DNA of 64,000 bases, taken from Lota lota. Taxonomy: Eukaryota > Chordata > Actinopteri > Gadiformes > Lotidae. Below are positions 11,975 through 22,600 of this stretch, piece by piece. The notes under the pieces are model-generated. The model searched no databases and was not told the origin of the DNA. It was given only the letters and a program-made list of their open reading frames with translations. Within the stretch, counting starts at the first letter, position 1, and each line of letters opens with the position of its first letter. The stretch spans positions 592,501 through 656,500 of the forward strand of contig JACYXH010000216.1 in NCBI GenBank assembly GCA_026745465.1, read 5' to 3'. The translations under genes were made by a program, and so were the position numbers.

Positions 11975-12480
11975 GATAACAACACGAAAGGAAACGATAG
12001 AAAAAAAATGCAAAAATAAGTTGTAGGTGCCAGCTGGGACCCCGAAGAGAAGGAGGATGAGGAGGATAAAGGGCAGACAGTGGACAGCTCTCGTGTCCTT
12101 CGCGTGCGGGGACCGTGCGGCTACCTGGAGTGCGCTGTGGATATTAACAGGAGTCCAAAGTCTCTCTTGACTGCGCTTGCTTTCACCACGAGCCGATCTG
12201 ACCCAAACTTTGGCAGCACTCCTCTTTTTCAACACGCGCCCCGCACACACCCCACACCCATCTTTTTTGGGGACGCACGCTTCACCGTGAGGCCCCGCCC
12301 CCGCTGTGTGATTCTCCAGCGCACCGACTCCCCGAGCCAGGCGCGTGGCTTCGGGAGCTCAATAAACAATCCCGAGCTTTCACTGCGCCAGGAGCACGCG
12401 CTGCTGGGCTCATTTACATTCCAATGTCTCCAACTTGAAGGCCCATTGGTCGATTCAAACGGGCTGCAACCGTGCGAAGA
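11975..12480 (-). promoter_or_regulatory. ascl1b: ascl1b 5'UTR and proximal promoter region
   Basis: GC-rich sequence immediately upstream of the ascl1b start. It holds an inverted CCAAT box (GCCCATTGGTC at about 12441-12451) and an AATAAACAATCC stretch at about 12361. No clear TATA box was found, so the transcription start is not placed. Confidence 0.4.
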
Positions 12481-12641
12481 GAAAGGGGGGAAAAGAGCAG
12501 AAAAAGAAAATAGAAAAAAAGAATAAAAAGTGAATGGTTTGGTTCATTGAAATGGCTTTTGCATTTGACAATGTGCCCCTGGCAAGTCTTCAAATTATTT
12601 AGCCCCCCACACTCCTCCTCGCGCTCTTTACAATCACACAA

Positions 12642-12666
12642 ATACCGGGGACTCTGTCCCCGGTAT
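12642..12666. repeat. Perfect 10-bp inverted repeat with 5-base loop
   Basis: Left arm ATACCGGGGA, loop CTCTG, right arm TCCCCGGTAT. It lies about 670 bases upstream of the ascl1b start codon. It may be a dimeric protein-binding site or a stem-loop; no known motif is assigned. Confidence 0.7.
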
Positions 12667-12699
12667 CCAGGCTACAGCTTAGAGAGGAAAATAAATGGC

Positions 12700-13310
12700 A
12701 AGCGTGTCTCTGTGTGCACAGTAATTGGCGATTAGTAAAATCGTACAGAGACACGATTAATATAAAGGTAAACACATTTCAACATGTTAAATGGAGAACG
12801 CCACACCCCTTACAACGTGATGTTAATTTAATAGTATTTGATATTTGGTTCTCAGTTTACAGGTTATCCCTTCGAATCACGACAATATTTTATAGGTCTT
12901 GAACTCGAAATGTATAGCCTATAGTTTGGTGCGTAATCTGCTCGTCATTATCTCTAAGAGAACGCTTTACGCACAGTCCTTGTGGACTTTACCTACAGGG
13001 CAAATATAAAGGCTACTTTAAATTTTGAATGTCATGTAGAAGTTAAATCGGTAGACCTATGTTAATAGGAAATAGTGTCAATCGGCAGTCAATTGTATAT
13101 TATTTGTTTAAGATATAGGCTTAAATTAGGATACATAATATAATCCAAGCATTGCATAAACGCACCGCTTTTAATTTCTTCCTTCAAAATGTTTTATTGT
13201 AGAAATAGTCAACGATCTAAAAACGTCCCGTCAGCAGGAAACTCCAGTACGATGGGTCTGTTTTGAAACATCGCCCAAGTAACAAGTGTTTGCCAACCTC
13301 TGGAAAATTG
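12700..13310. other. AT-rich intergenic sequence
   Basis: Unique AT-rich DNA between ascl1b and irf7. No gene or repeat recognised. Confidence 0.4.
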
Positions 13311-13316
13311 GCTTGG

Positions 13317-13334
13317 GGCGCCCTCTGGCGGTGG
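13317..13334 (-). promoter_or_regulatory. Predicted CTCF binding site
   Basis: The minus strand reads CCACCGCCAGAGGGCGCC. The 14-base core CCGCCAGAGGGCGC matches the published vertebrate consensus CCASYAGRKGGCRS at 13 of 14 positions. It sits between the divergent genes ascl1b and irf7, where an insulator would be plausible. Occupancy is unknown. Confidence 0.6.
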
Positions 13335-13779
13335 ATTTACGTAACGATGTCTACTTTCTTTGTCTATAATAAACTTTTCATTGCCATTTTGTCACCAATA
13401 ATCATCAATATATGATATGATATATTATAAATACTATTATGGAATAATACAATTTATTATTGTGAGTCCCTTTTAGTCTTGCATGGCAGGACAACCATCT
13501 TACAAACTCAACTCTACAAGAAGTGATCAACAAAGGTCGGACAACAAAACCTCATGAATCCCAAGGCAGCCATTTAATTGATTCTGGGTTGAAAAAAAAA
13601 GACTTCAAAACAATCTTAACTGTTCCTCCTTGTTTGTGTCTGTTTGTGTCTGTTTGGGACTTCCCGAGTCCAACCACACTCTGAGCCGCGAGGAACGTGA
13701 CGCATCACTGTTCAGCTAACACATGCCTCCTCACGCCCAAGGAACCCACAAGAGTACGAATGCATCCCATTTAAAAGGC

Positions 13780-14090
13780 TCTCCTCAAGGCCCTGTAAGA
13801 GCTTCCCATAGTGAGTGTTTGGGGGGGGGGGGGAACATGACACCTCATCCACAACCTGGGTGTGGCACCCACCTGGATGATGGAGGGCAGAACACTCACC
13901 ACACACTGCCTGTCACAGTGGAGAGGTGAGGAGCTAAACGATCCAATTAGAGACCAGGGGATGGGTCAGGTGACCATGATGGCACGAGAGCCAGGTTGGG
14001 AATTGGGCCAGGAAAGTCGTACTCCTGCGACGAGTGCCACGGGATCTTTCCTCAGTTTAATGTGTCATCCGAAAGATGCACATGCAGGCT
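13780..14090. mobile_element. Degenerate teleost interspersed repeat
   Basis: The run CCTCATCCACAACCTGGG ... GGCACCCACCTGGATGATG ... GTGGAGAGGTGAGG ... CCAGGTTGGGAAT ... TTTAATGTGTCATCCGAAAG resembles a repeat that I recall as common in many teleost genomes. The class is not certain to me. The copy is diverged and is cut by a G run at 13819-13832. Confidence 0.55.
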
Positions 14091-14402
14091 CTAACAAGCA
14101 CAGATGCAGACACAACATTTGAGGTGTGTAGAGAAATGTGTTGATGTGTTCAGTCAAATGATGTCTGCAAATTCGTTTTGTGTGTGTGTGTGTGTTGGTT
14201 TTTCCATCTGGAAAGTACTCAAATGAATACAATTTATTATTAGTATCGTGGGAAAACAACATGAATTTCAGAACACACAGATAATAATAATATTAATGAT
14301 AATAATCGTTCCCATTCATATTGTTTTAGTCATGAGTAACTGTACGGAAAAGATTCGGCGACTTGAGTGCTCTGCTAGAGATGCATCCTTCCCCCTTTAT
14401 GT

Positions 14403-14520
14403 CTACGATGTGTGTGTTTGTGTCTGCGTGTCAGCGTGTGTGTGTGTGTGCGTGTCAGCGTGTGTGTGTGTGTGCGTGTCAGCGTGTCTGTGTACCTCCA
14501 TGCGCCTATGTGTGTGCGTG
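14403..14520. repeat. GT microsatellite with 22-bp higher-order unit
   Basis: (GT)n organised as a repeating GTCAGCGTGTGTGTGTGTGC unit. A further short (GT)n lies at 14179-14195. Confidence 0.85.
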
Positions 14521-14529
14521 AGAGTTCGG

Positions 14530-15150
14530 CAGAGGCTCAGGATGAGGTGGGAACAGTGAAAAGGGAGAAGTGCGTATCACAGAGAGTGTATCACTTCCGT
14601 ATTCCCCAGATTGTAGAGTCGAAGATGGTTTTTTTGTGAGATGTGAGGGCTGCAGGCTAGCCAGCGCTGGTGACTCCGACGGCTGTGGTAGATCAGCGCA
14701 CTTCTCCTTTATGATGAAGGGTACAGAGAAGTGGGGGAGAGAGAGTCTCAGTTTGTGCGTTACAGTAGTCACAGGACCGGGGTCGACGGCTCGTCATTAA
14801 GCATTGTGCGACGGAAAGAGGAAGTATCTGGGCTCCATCAGAGAGGGATAACCCCTTCAGAGAACTCTCTCTATATCTAAACATGTGGCTTCTAAATATA
14901 CAGCGTCTCTGCACACTGGCACGAGACTGGCTGAGACACCTGCAGCATGACGGACACCCGTACGACGCTGCTTAGCTCTCGTCCAATGCGATCCACTCAT
15001 GCAGTATCACCGCGGAATTCGTGGGAAGCAGTGTGATCTTCTATTTTAGACCCAGAATTCCCGCAGACTCTCGACCAAAACCAGACCTGCAGCTTGCCGT
15101 GGGTCAGGCTTGGTCAAGTTATGATCTTGGTATGAGAACAATACCCCCAA
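14530..15150. other. Unique intergenic sequence
   Basis: No gene, RNA or element recognised between the GT tract and the 42-bp array. Confidence 0.4.
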
Positions 15151-15154
15151 CACC

Positions 15155-15279
15155 TTTCACTGCGTAGTGTAACAAGACCTCCGTCAGACCTCCACCCATA
15201 GTGTAACAAGACCTCCGTCAGACCTCCACCCATAGTGTAACAAGACCTCCATCAGACCTCCACCTTTCACTGCCTAGTG
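15155..15279. repeat. 42-bp minisatellite, left diverged part
   Basis: About three diverged copies of the unit that forms the main array at 15590-16330, sharing TAGTGTAACAAGACCTCC. It is cut off from the main array by the hAT-like insertion. Confidence 0.8.
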
Positions 15280-15589
15280 CAGGGGTCTGCAACCTTCACT
15301 ATCAAGAGTCATTTTGGGTCCCTCTCCCACCAAATACAATTCATCTGGAGCCACAAAACCTATTTAACCCCTAAAATGAAGATAACACAGCATATAAAGT
15401 TTGATATATAGTTCTACTATATATAAAATAACTAATAGCCTATAGTTTGTTGCATTTCTGAAATTTGTAGTTGTAGGATGTGACGTTTATTTTGGTTGAC
15501 CAAATATTAAAAAAAAAAAATTACTAGCCGTTATTATTTCAAAGCTACAGTGAGCCACTGCAGAGGGGTGGAAGAGCCACAAACCCCTG
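15280..15589. mobile_element. hAT-like MITE, 310 bp, inside the minisatellite
   Basis: The left end reads CAGGGGTCTGCAACC and the right end reads in reverse CAGGGGTTTGTGGCTC, so imperfect terminal inverted repeats of hAT type are present. The flanks are GCCTAGTG (15272-15279) and ACCTAGTG (15590-15597), an 8-bp target-site duplication with one mismatch, drawn from the 42-bp unit. No transposase is encoded, so it is non-autonomous. Confidence 0.8.
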
Positions 15590-16330
15590 ACCTAGTGTAA
15601 CAACACTGCCTGGTTTTACAATTCTTCCATAATACCTCCACCCTTCACTGCCTAGTGTAACAAGACTTCCATAATACCTCCACCTTTCACCGCCTAGTGT
15701 AACAAGACTTCCATAATACCTCCACCTTTCACCGCCTAGTGTAACAACACTTCCATAATACCTCCACCTTTCACCGCCTAGTGTAACAAGACTTCCATAA
15801 TACCTCCACCTTTCACCACCTAGTGTAACAAGACTTCCATAATACCTCCACCTTTCACCGCCTAGTGTAACAAGACTTCCATAATACCTCCACCTTTCAC
15901 CGCCTAGTGTAACAAGACTTCCATAATACCTCCACCTTTCACCGCCTAGTGTAACAAGACTTCCATAATACCTCCACCTTTCACCACCTAGTGTAACAAG
16001 ACTTCCGTAATACCTCCACCTTTCACCACCTAGTGTAACAAGACTTCCGTAATACCTCCACCTTTCACCGCCTAGTGTAACAAGACTTCCATAATACCTC
16101 CACCTTTCACCGCCTAGTGTAACAAGACTTCCATAATACCTCCACCTTTCACCACCTATTGAAACAATACTTCCATAATACCTCCACTTTTCACTGCCTA
16201 GTGTAACAAGACTTCCACAATACCTCCACCTTTCACCGCCTAGTGTAACAAGACTTCCATAATACCTCCACCTTTCACTGCCTAGTGTAACAAGACTTCC
16301 ATAATACCTCCACTTTTCACTGCCTAGTAC
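15590..16330. repeat. 42-bp minisatellite, main array, about 17 copies
   Basis: Tandem units containing CCTAGTGTAACAAGACTTCC and ATAATACCTCCACCTTTCAC with scattered point variants. As 42 is divisible by three, a 264-codon frame is open on minus; it is a repeat artefact. The array ends about 50 bases before the IRF motifs of the irf7 promoter. Confidence 0.95.
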
Positions 16331-16379
16331 TGTTTCCAAATTACCTCATCGTCTTCTGCGATGATGCAACCATGCAAAG

Positions 16380-16410
16380 TTTCGTTTCGTTGTTTTCCTT
16401 TCGGTTTCAC
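16380..16410 (-). promoter_or_regulatory. irf7: ISRE and IRF half-sites of the irf7 promoter
   Basis: On minus, 16408-16399 reads GAAACCGAAA, an exact fit to the ISRE core GAAANNGAAA. A second block, CGAAACGAAA at 16389-16380, supplies two closely spaced GAAAC half-sites. They lie about 90-120 bases upstream of the TATA box. Known IRF7 genes are interferon-inducible through an ISRE bound by ISGF3, so this fits auto-induction. Confidence 0.75.
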
Positions 16411-16497
16411 TGGCTCCTGCGGAAGTGCATTTGGTCTGTAGGTATTTTCTCTCCTCCCACTTAAGGAGGGGAGACACCTTGCGTGATATCACGCCTC

Positions 16498-16504
16498 TAT
16501 ATAA
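16498..16504 (+). promoter_or_regulatory. irf7: TATA box of irf7
   Basis: TATATAA about 70 bases upstream of the start codon. A start of transcription near 16530 would give a short 5'UTR of about 40 bases. Confidence 0.65.
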
Positions 16505-16569
16505 CCGTGCATCCGACCGACGTGATCACATCGTCTGGGACCACGCGACGAGGCACACTGCAAAAAAAA

Positions 16570-16652
16570 ATGCAAAGGTAGTTACTGTCTATCTATCTAT
16601 CTGAATTTTTCAAACATACACACACACACATGCGTACACACACACCCACATG

Positions 16653-16694
<42 letters not shown>

Positions 16695-17038
16695 CTCTCT
16701 CTCTCTCCCCCCCTCTCTCTATTTCACGCGACTTAAGTTTATCTCGTCTCTACAGCAGTCAGAAACCGCTGTTCGCCAACTGGCTGATCGAGCAAGTGGA
16801 AACGGGTAACTACCCTGGTCTATCTTACATCAGCCCAAATTTCTTCAGAGTCCCCTGGAAACACAACTCCAGAAAGGATTGCAACGACGAGGATTGTAAA
16901 ATATTTCGGGTACGTCGCTGTTTTTGGTTACCGATTCCGCCACCGCGCTACGTTTCTTCTTTTTTTTTGTGCCAACACTCCTCTGCATCAGTGGGCCACT
17001 GGTCTTTCTTTGCTGATGCATGGTTTCATTGTTGTCCA

Positions 17039-17121
<83 letters not shown>

Positions 17122-19589
17122 TATGTGTGTATGTGTGTATATGTGTGTGCGTGTGCGATCTGTACGCAGGCATGGGCAGTGGCCAGTGGTAAAATCCACG
17201 AGTTTCCAAACGACAAGGCCAAATGGAAGACCAATTTTCGCTGCGCTCTGAAAAACCTCAACAAGCGCTTCAGGATGACCAGGGACAACTCCAAGAACTC
17301 CGATGACCCGCACAAAATCTACGAGATCATCAACAGGGACGCTACGTGTAAGACGGCCCATTTGACTGTTTCACTCAAACCACGTGTTTCTAGTCCTTAT
17401 TATTGCAATCGGCCCCTTTTCCTCGCCGAACTTTGTGTTGATACAATTGTGTTTTTGATTTGAGTCTCGTGGTTCGTGTGAGGACCGGGCCACGCCACAT
17501 AGAACCGCGAGACTCGATCTAGTTGAGAGGACTCGTGGGAGTTGTCGTAGGCTTCTATAAAATCCTAACTCAACGTAAATATACCGTAATGTATACCGTA
17601 GCCTAATGAAAACGTTGGTTTTCCTCGACTCGCCTGAGAAACGCCGTGACACTATCAAACACGTCTCCCCATAATGACAAATCATTTCACGATTTAATTA
17701 CTCAACTGTGACCAAAATGGCATTACTACCAACACGATCACTAACCATCCAACGCTCCCATGCTCCCAAAACGGAGGCGGTTATTGCGATGTAATGTCAC
17801 GTGTACAAGCCCTATGAGGAGTTAACGTGTTGCTATCTCTCTTTTTTTATTTTATTTTTTTGACATCTGTAGACCAGCATGCCCAGGAGGAGGACATGGT
17901 GCCCGTGATCTTCAGTTCCCCGACAGAGAGCTACCCCCCTGGGCATGAGGTAGGGGACAGAACCACCCCCACAGTCAAGTGTCTCCGGAGGTACAGCAGG
18001 TTGTCTGGCTAAGGGTCGAGGTGTCCCTGAGCAAGGCACCTCACCCTAACTGCAGCCAACCGGTTGGCTGTTGTCTTAGCATGGTCGACACCGCCGTCAG
18101 CGTACGAATGTATGTATGAATGGGGCGCTGCGAGGCACATTGCAGAGCGCTTTGCGTGGCCACACGTCAGAAAGGCGCTATTTAAAGGCAGCCCATTTTG
18201 CCCAAGTTGCGTGGTGGAATAAAACCTGCTATACAGGACGATAACAGTGTCCTAAATCAGTAACCTCGTCCCCTTCCCCCCCCCCCCCTCCTCACAGCAG
18301 AATATCCTGGACCAACTCATGACGTTGGATATACTGGATGACACAAATCAACACACAGGTAAATGCAGTGTTTACTGAACAACCGTCCCCGAATAATATC
18401 TTCCAAAACGTGGAAAGCGATGTGTAGGTAGCTGGAGAGCTCGGAGGACACCGCCACAGCGTCACGGTGATTATTCGTCACCAGCAGCAGCAGTAGCAGC
18501 AGTAATAATAATGATGATGTCATTGTCTTCTTTTGGACCGTTAATGCGGTGAGAAGATCTCACTTCCTTTTTTTTTTGCGTTGTCCTCTCTAACCGTGCG
18601 TGCTGCGACGCCGCGTCCTGACAGAAGAGGAGCGCTGGGCGGAGAGCTACGCCCAGCAGAGCGCCATGGCGCCGGCGCTGTACGCCGCGGGTCAGCAGGC
18701 GACGGGGGAGACGGTGCACGCCATGCAGACCCGACCACAGCACCCGCCGCAGCCGCAGCCGCAGCCGTACTACCCCGGTATTTAGCAGAGGGTTACTGTG
18801 GGTGCGCTACGTGACTTTGCGTTTTTGTACGCGCTATGCACATTACCGGGACAAATCGAGCGCATTGATCGACTTTGGTGTGCAGACGGGCTTCCCGTTC
18901 CGTGTGTCAAAATGGCTCAAACTAAAGGTGTGCATGTGTGCGTAAAAGAGAGAATTGTTGAGGCACCAACACACACGCACGCACACGCGCACGCACGCAC
19001 ACATACACACACACACACTGTGTGTGTGTGTGTGTGTGTCTTTCAAAGCTTGCTGTGATTAAACTACCCTTCCTCACAGTCCCTGGAGGAAGGGATCCCC
19101 CTTCTGTGTTACTTCTTAAGGATTTCTCCCTGTGAAGTTTCGGGGACTTTTTCAGTGTCCTTTAGAGAGCTCGGGACTCAAAAAGGGGAATTTATATGAA
19201 CTACATGCAACTCGTTTTGACTTTCATTTTCAAAACTGTGAACTCCAGCAAGAAGCACCTAGGGTGTGAGAGGCAGCCGCGCTGTTAGGGTTAGAGGGGG
19301 GGGGGGGGGGGGGGGGGGGGCTGTATAAGCCTGTGAAGAACTTTGAAATTGTAACTGTGGGTGACTAAGGGCTCGACAAATTCAATTGACTTGACCGCAT
19401 CCGGTATTGGTTTACAGATGTGGAGATGGGTTCTGCCCCAACATATGGATATACAACATGTGGATAGTATAAATGGTTCATTTATATCATTTGGAAAACA
19501 CAAGGTTTTCCAAGATCATTTGACAGAATCTAGGGTCCTGTATGAGACTATCTTGGGAATGAGGATGACTAGCAAGCTGTGACTCGCTG

Positions 19590-19645
<56 letters not shown>

Positions 19646-22600
19646 CAATGCCTTCAGTGTGATTTATATAATGTCTATATCGTTGTGACTTCATTGTACT
19701 AAATCCTGTATCGGTGTATTTCTCCCCAGTCAACCCCGCGCCGGTAATGGGCTCCCCCCTGCAGCCCTCCATCTGTGACCTGGAGATCTCCATCCACTAC
19801 AGGAGGGTGGAGATGCTGAAGACCCAGGTGTCCTGGCCCTGCATCCAGCTCCACTACGGCCACGAGGCCACGGAGCCCCAGGCCCGGCCCATCTGCTTCC
19901 CCGCCACCGACACTCTGCTGGACCGCAAACAGGTGGGACGGACAGTCACGCTGCGGTGCACGGTGTAGGGTGGTCTCGTGCGGCTCCGGCATCACGGGGC
20001 CCACCAGTGCTCGCTAGTGTGTTGTTCAAATCGGTGCTGGCCAAAAATGAATCAACCACGGTTTCCGGCGCCAATCCTGCCCTTGGCGTGTGTTGTTGAA
20101 CGAGCGGGCCGGTTTGGTCGAACGGTGATATTTTGGCGTGCCGTCGCTTAGATCATCAACTCAACACAACTACCTAGAGCCGCCTGCCGTCCCCTACACA
20201 CAGACACACACACACACACACACAGACACACACACACACACACACTCCCTACGTCCTCGAGCTACAGGTCGAGCTGCAACGCGATCCTCGTCACCCGGCA
20301 CAAAGCACGTTTCCTAGGCGACCTGCCCCACGCCTCCCTGGGTTCGGCACGCCTCTCAAGGCTCTCCCCTTCCACCAGATCGAGTACACCAACCGCATCC
20401 TCAACAGCATCCAGCGAGGCCTGCTGCTGGAGGTGCGGGACAGCGGGCTGTACGCCTGCCGCCAGGACCGGTGCCACGTGTTCGCCAGCACGGCCGACCC
20501 CAGCCGGGCCTCCCCGGACCCGCAGAAGCTGCCCCAGAACACCCTGATGGAGCTCCTCAGCTTCGAGAAGTACGTTAAAGGTGAGAGGTGTCCTGCTTTT
20601 TGTCTTCTTGTGTTTTCTGTTGAGTTGTTGAGCAAACACGTCTATCCCAAGCCACTGATGGGGAGTTCAAAGTCATTATGGAGTAGGTAGGGGTTGGACA
20701 GTACAGAGACAGGTCAATAAGGAGCAGGTAGGGGTTGGACAGTACAGAGACAGGTCAATAAGGAGCAGGTAGGGGTTGGACAGTACAGAGACAGGTCAAT
20801 AAGGAGCAGGTAGGGGTTGGACAGTACAGAGACAGGTCATTAAGGAGCAGGTAGGGGTTAGACAGTACAGAGACAGGTCATTAAGGAGCAGGTAGGGGTT
20901 GGACAGTACAGAGACAGGTCATTAAGGAGCAGGTAGGGGTTAGACAGTACAGAGACAGGTCATTAAGGAGCAGGTAGGGGTTGGACAGTACAGAGACAGG
21001 TCATTAAGGAGCAGGTAGGGGTTAGACAGTACAGAGACGCTATCCTGACCCCTGATCATCAAAGCCCCCCGCTTGATGTGTTATCTTTTGGGGTAAATTG
21101 TTGAATGGCTGACAGACACATCCACAGGTCTGAAGGTAGTACTGTAACCCAATGGCTCAGCTAACCGCGGTTTTCTGTTTCAGAACTCAAAGAGTTTAAG
21201 GAGAACCGAAGGGGATCTCCGGAATATGTCGTCAACATGTGCTTTGGGGAGAAGTTCCCTGATGGAAAACCGCTGGAGAAAAAGCTAATTGTAGTCAAGG
21301 TAAAAAAATGAATATATATACTGTATACATGTCATGCGTTATCCCGAGAGTCCGTCAGACAATCTTGAGATGTTAAAACAATAAGCTCATAACATCAACT
21401 TTCTTTCAAAATCCTGGGAGAAAACCAAGCAAAGTCAACCCCCCATTCAAATCAACCGCAGGTTTAGTGCCTCCATCTCGATTTAATCCTTAACCTAACC
21501 AGATCCACCATGGTCAGGGTGGATCACACACACAGGTGAACATAACTAGTTGCACATCATCAACCAGGTGACTGATACTGCTTTACTCAGCGTCACATGC
21601 AAGACGAAGCACAGACGCACGTCCACACAGGTTCCATGTCGTAAATCCTACTGCCCCACATTGCCAGTTTAACGATCAAAGGCCTCCTCACCTTTCTGGC
21701 AAGGTTTTGAACAACAATGGAAGTCAGACACCACAGAAAGTGTCTTATCTGCCAACCACGAGACAGACATGACTCGGAGGCAGGGCACGGCAGGGGGAAA
21801 GCCTTGTTACAACTCAACATGCTATCCATTAGCCTTCTCAGACAACGAGGTTCTACTGCAATACTACAGACCTCGGCTGCCTTTCAGTAACCCTTCTCTG
21901 GTGATTTCACTGACATTCCCTGCCTAAATCTCCAGCTTGTCCTTGACCGTCATTTTACCCACTGTTTGCTTAAGCTGCTTAAGGCAAGAAGTTGAATCAG
22001 CTGCCGAGTCATCTCGGGGATACAGGATTCCTTCAGAGTATCCGAACAGGGAGTGTGCTAGTGATTCTTCCACTACATTAGACGTAAACCCAGAAAGCTA
22101 TTTCTGGAGCAATCCTGTTTTGGACAAGCCCTGTTGCTCACATATACCGGCTGATCGTGCCACCATACGGACTAATATATACAAATGTGATTGGCTACGA
22201 AGACTGAAGGTTGCGATAGGCCCAGATCGTTCAACAGTCGATGTGTCCTTTTATTTACCGCTCGACGCCCAACTCTTGATGACTAACGTTCGACGACGTT
22301 GACTACGGCTCGACGCCTACGGCTCGACGCTCGACGACTACCGCTCGCGGTCCGAACTCGAGTGATGGAGCCGCACCACCGAGCATTAGGAAAGGAGTTC
22401 CGTAACGAGGCCCTAAGCGCAGTCCAACCTGACCGTTCCCGCTCTCTCTCTCTCTTCCTTCCTGCTGACAGGTGGTCCCTCTGATATGCCGCTACTTCTA
22501 CGAGATGGCTCAGATGGAGGGGGCGTCATCACTCGACAGCTCCAACGTCAGTCTACAGATCTCCCACGATAGCCTCTACGACCTCATCAGCTCAGCTTTC

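Noticed and set aside
15545-16339. 264-codon ORF of a 14-residue repeat on minus
   Set aside because: A direct translation of the 42-bp minisatellite; the period keeps the frame open.
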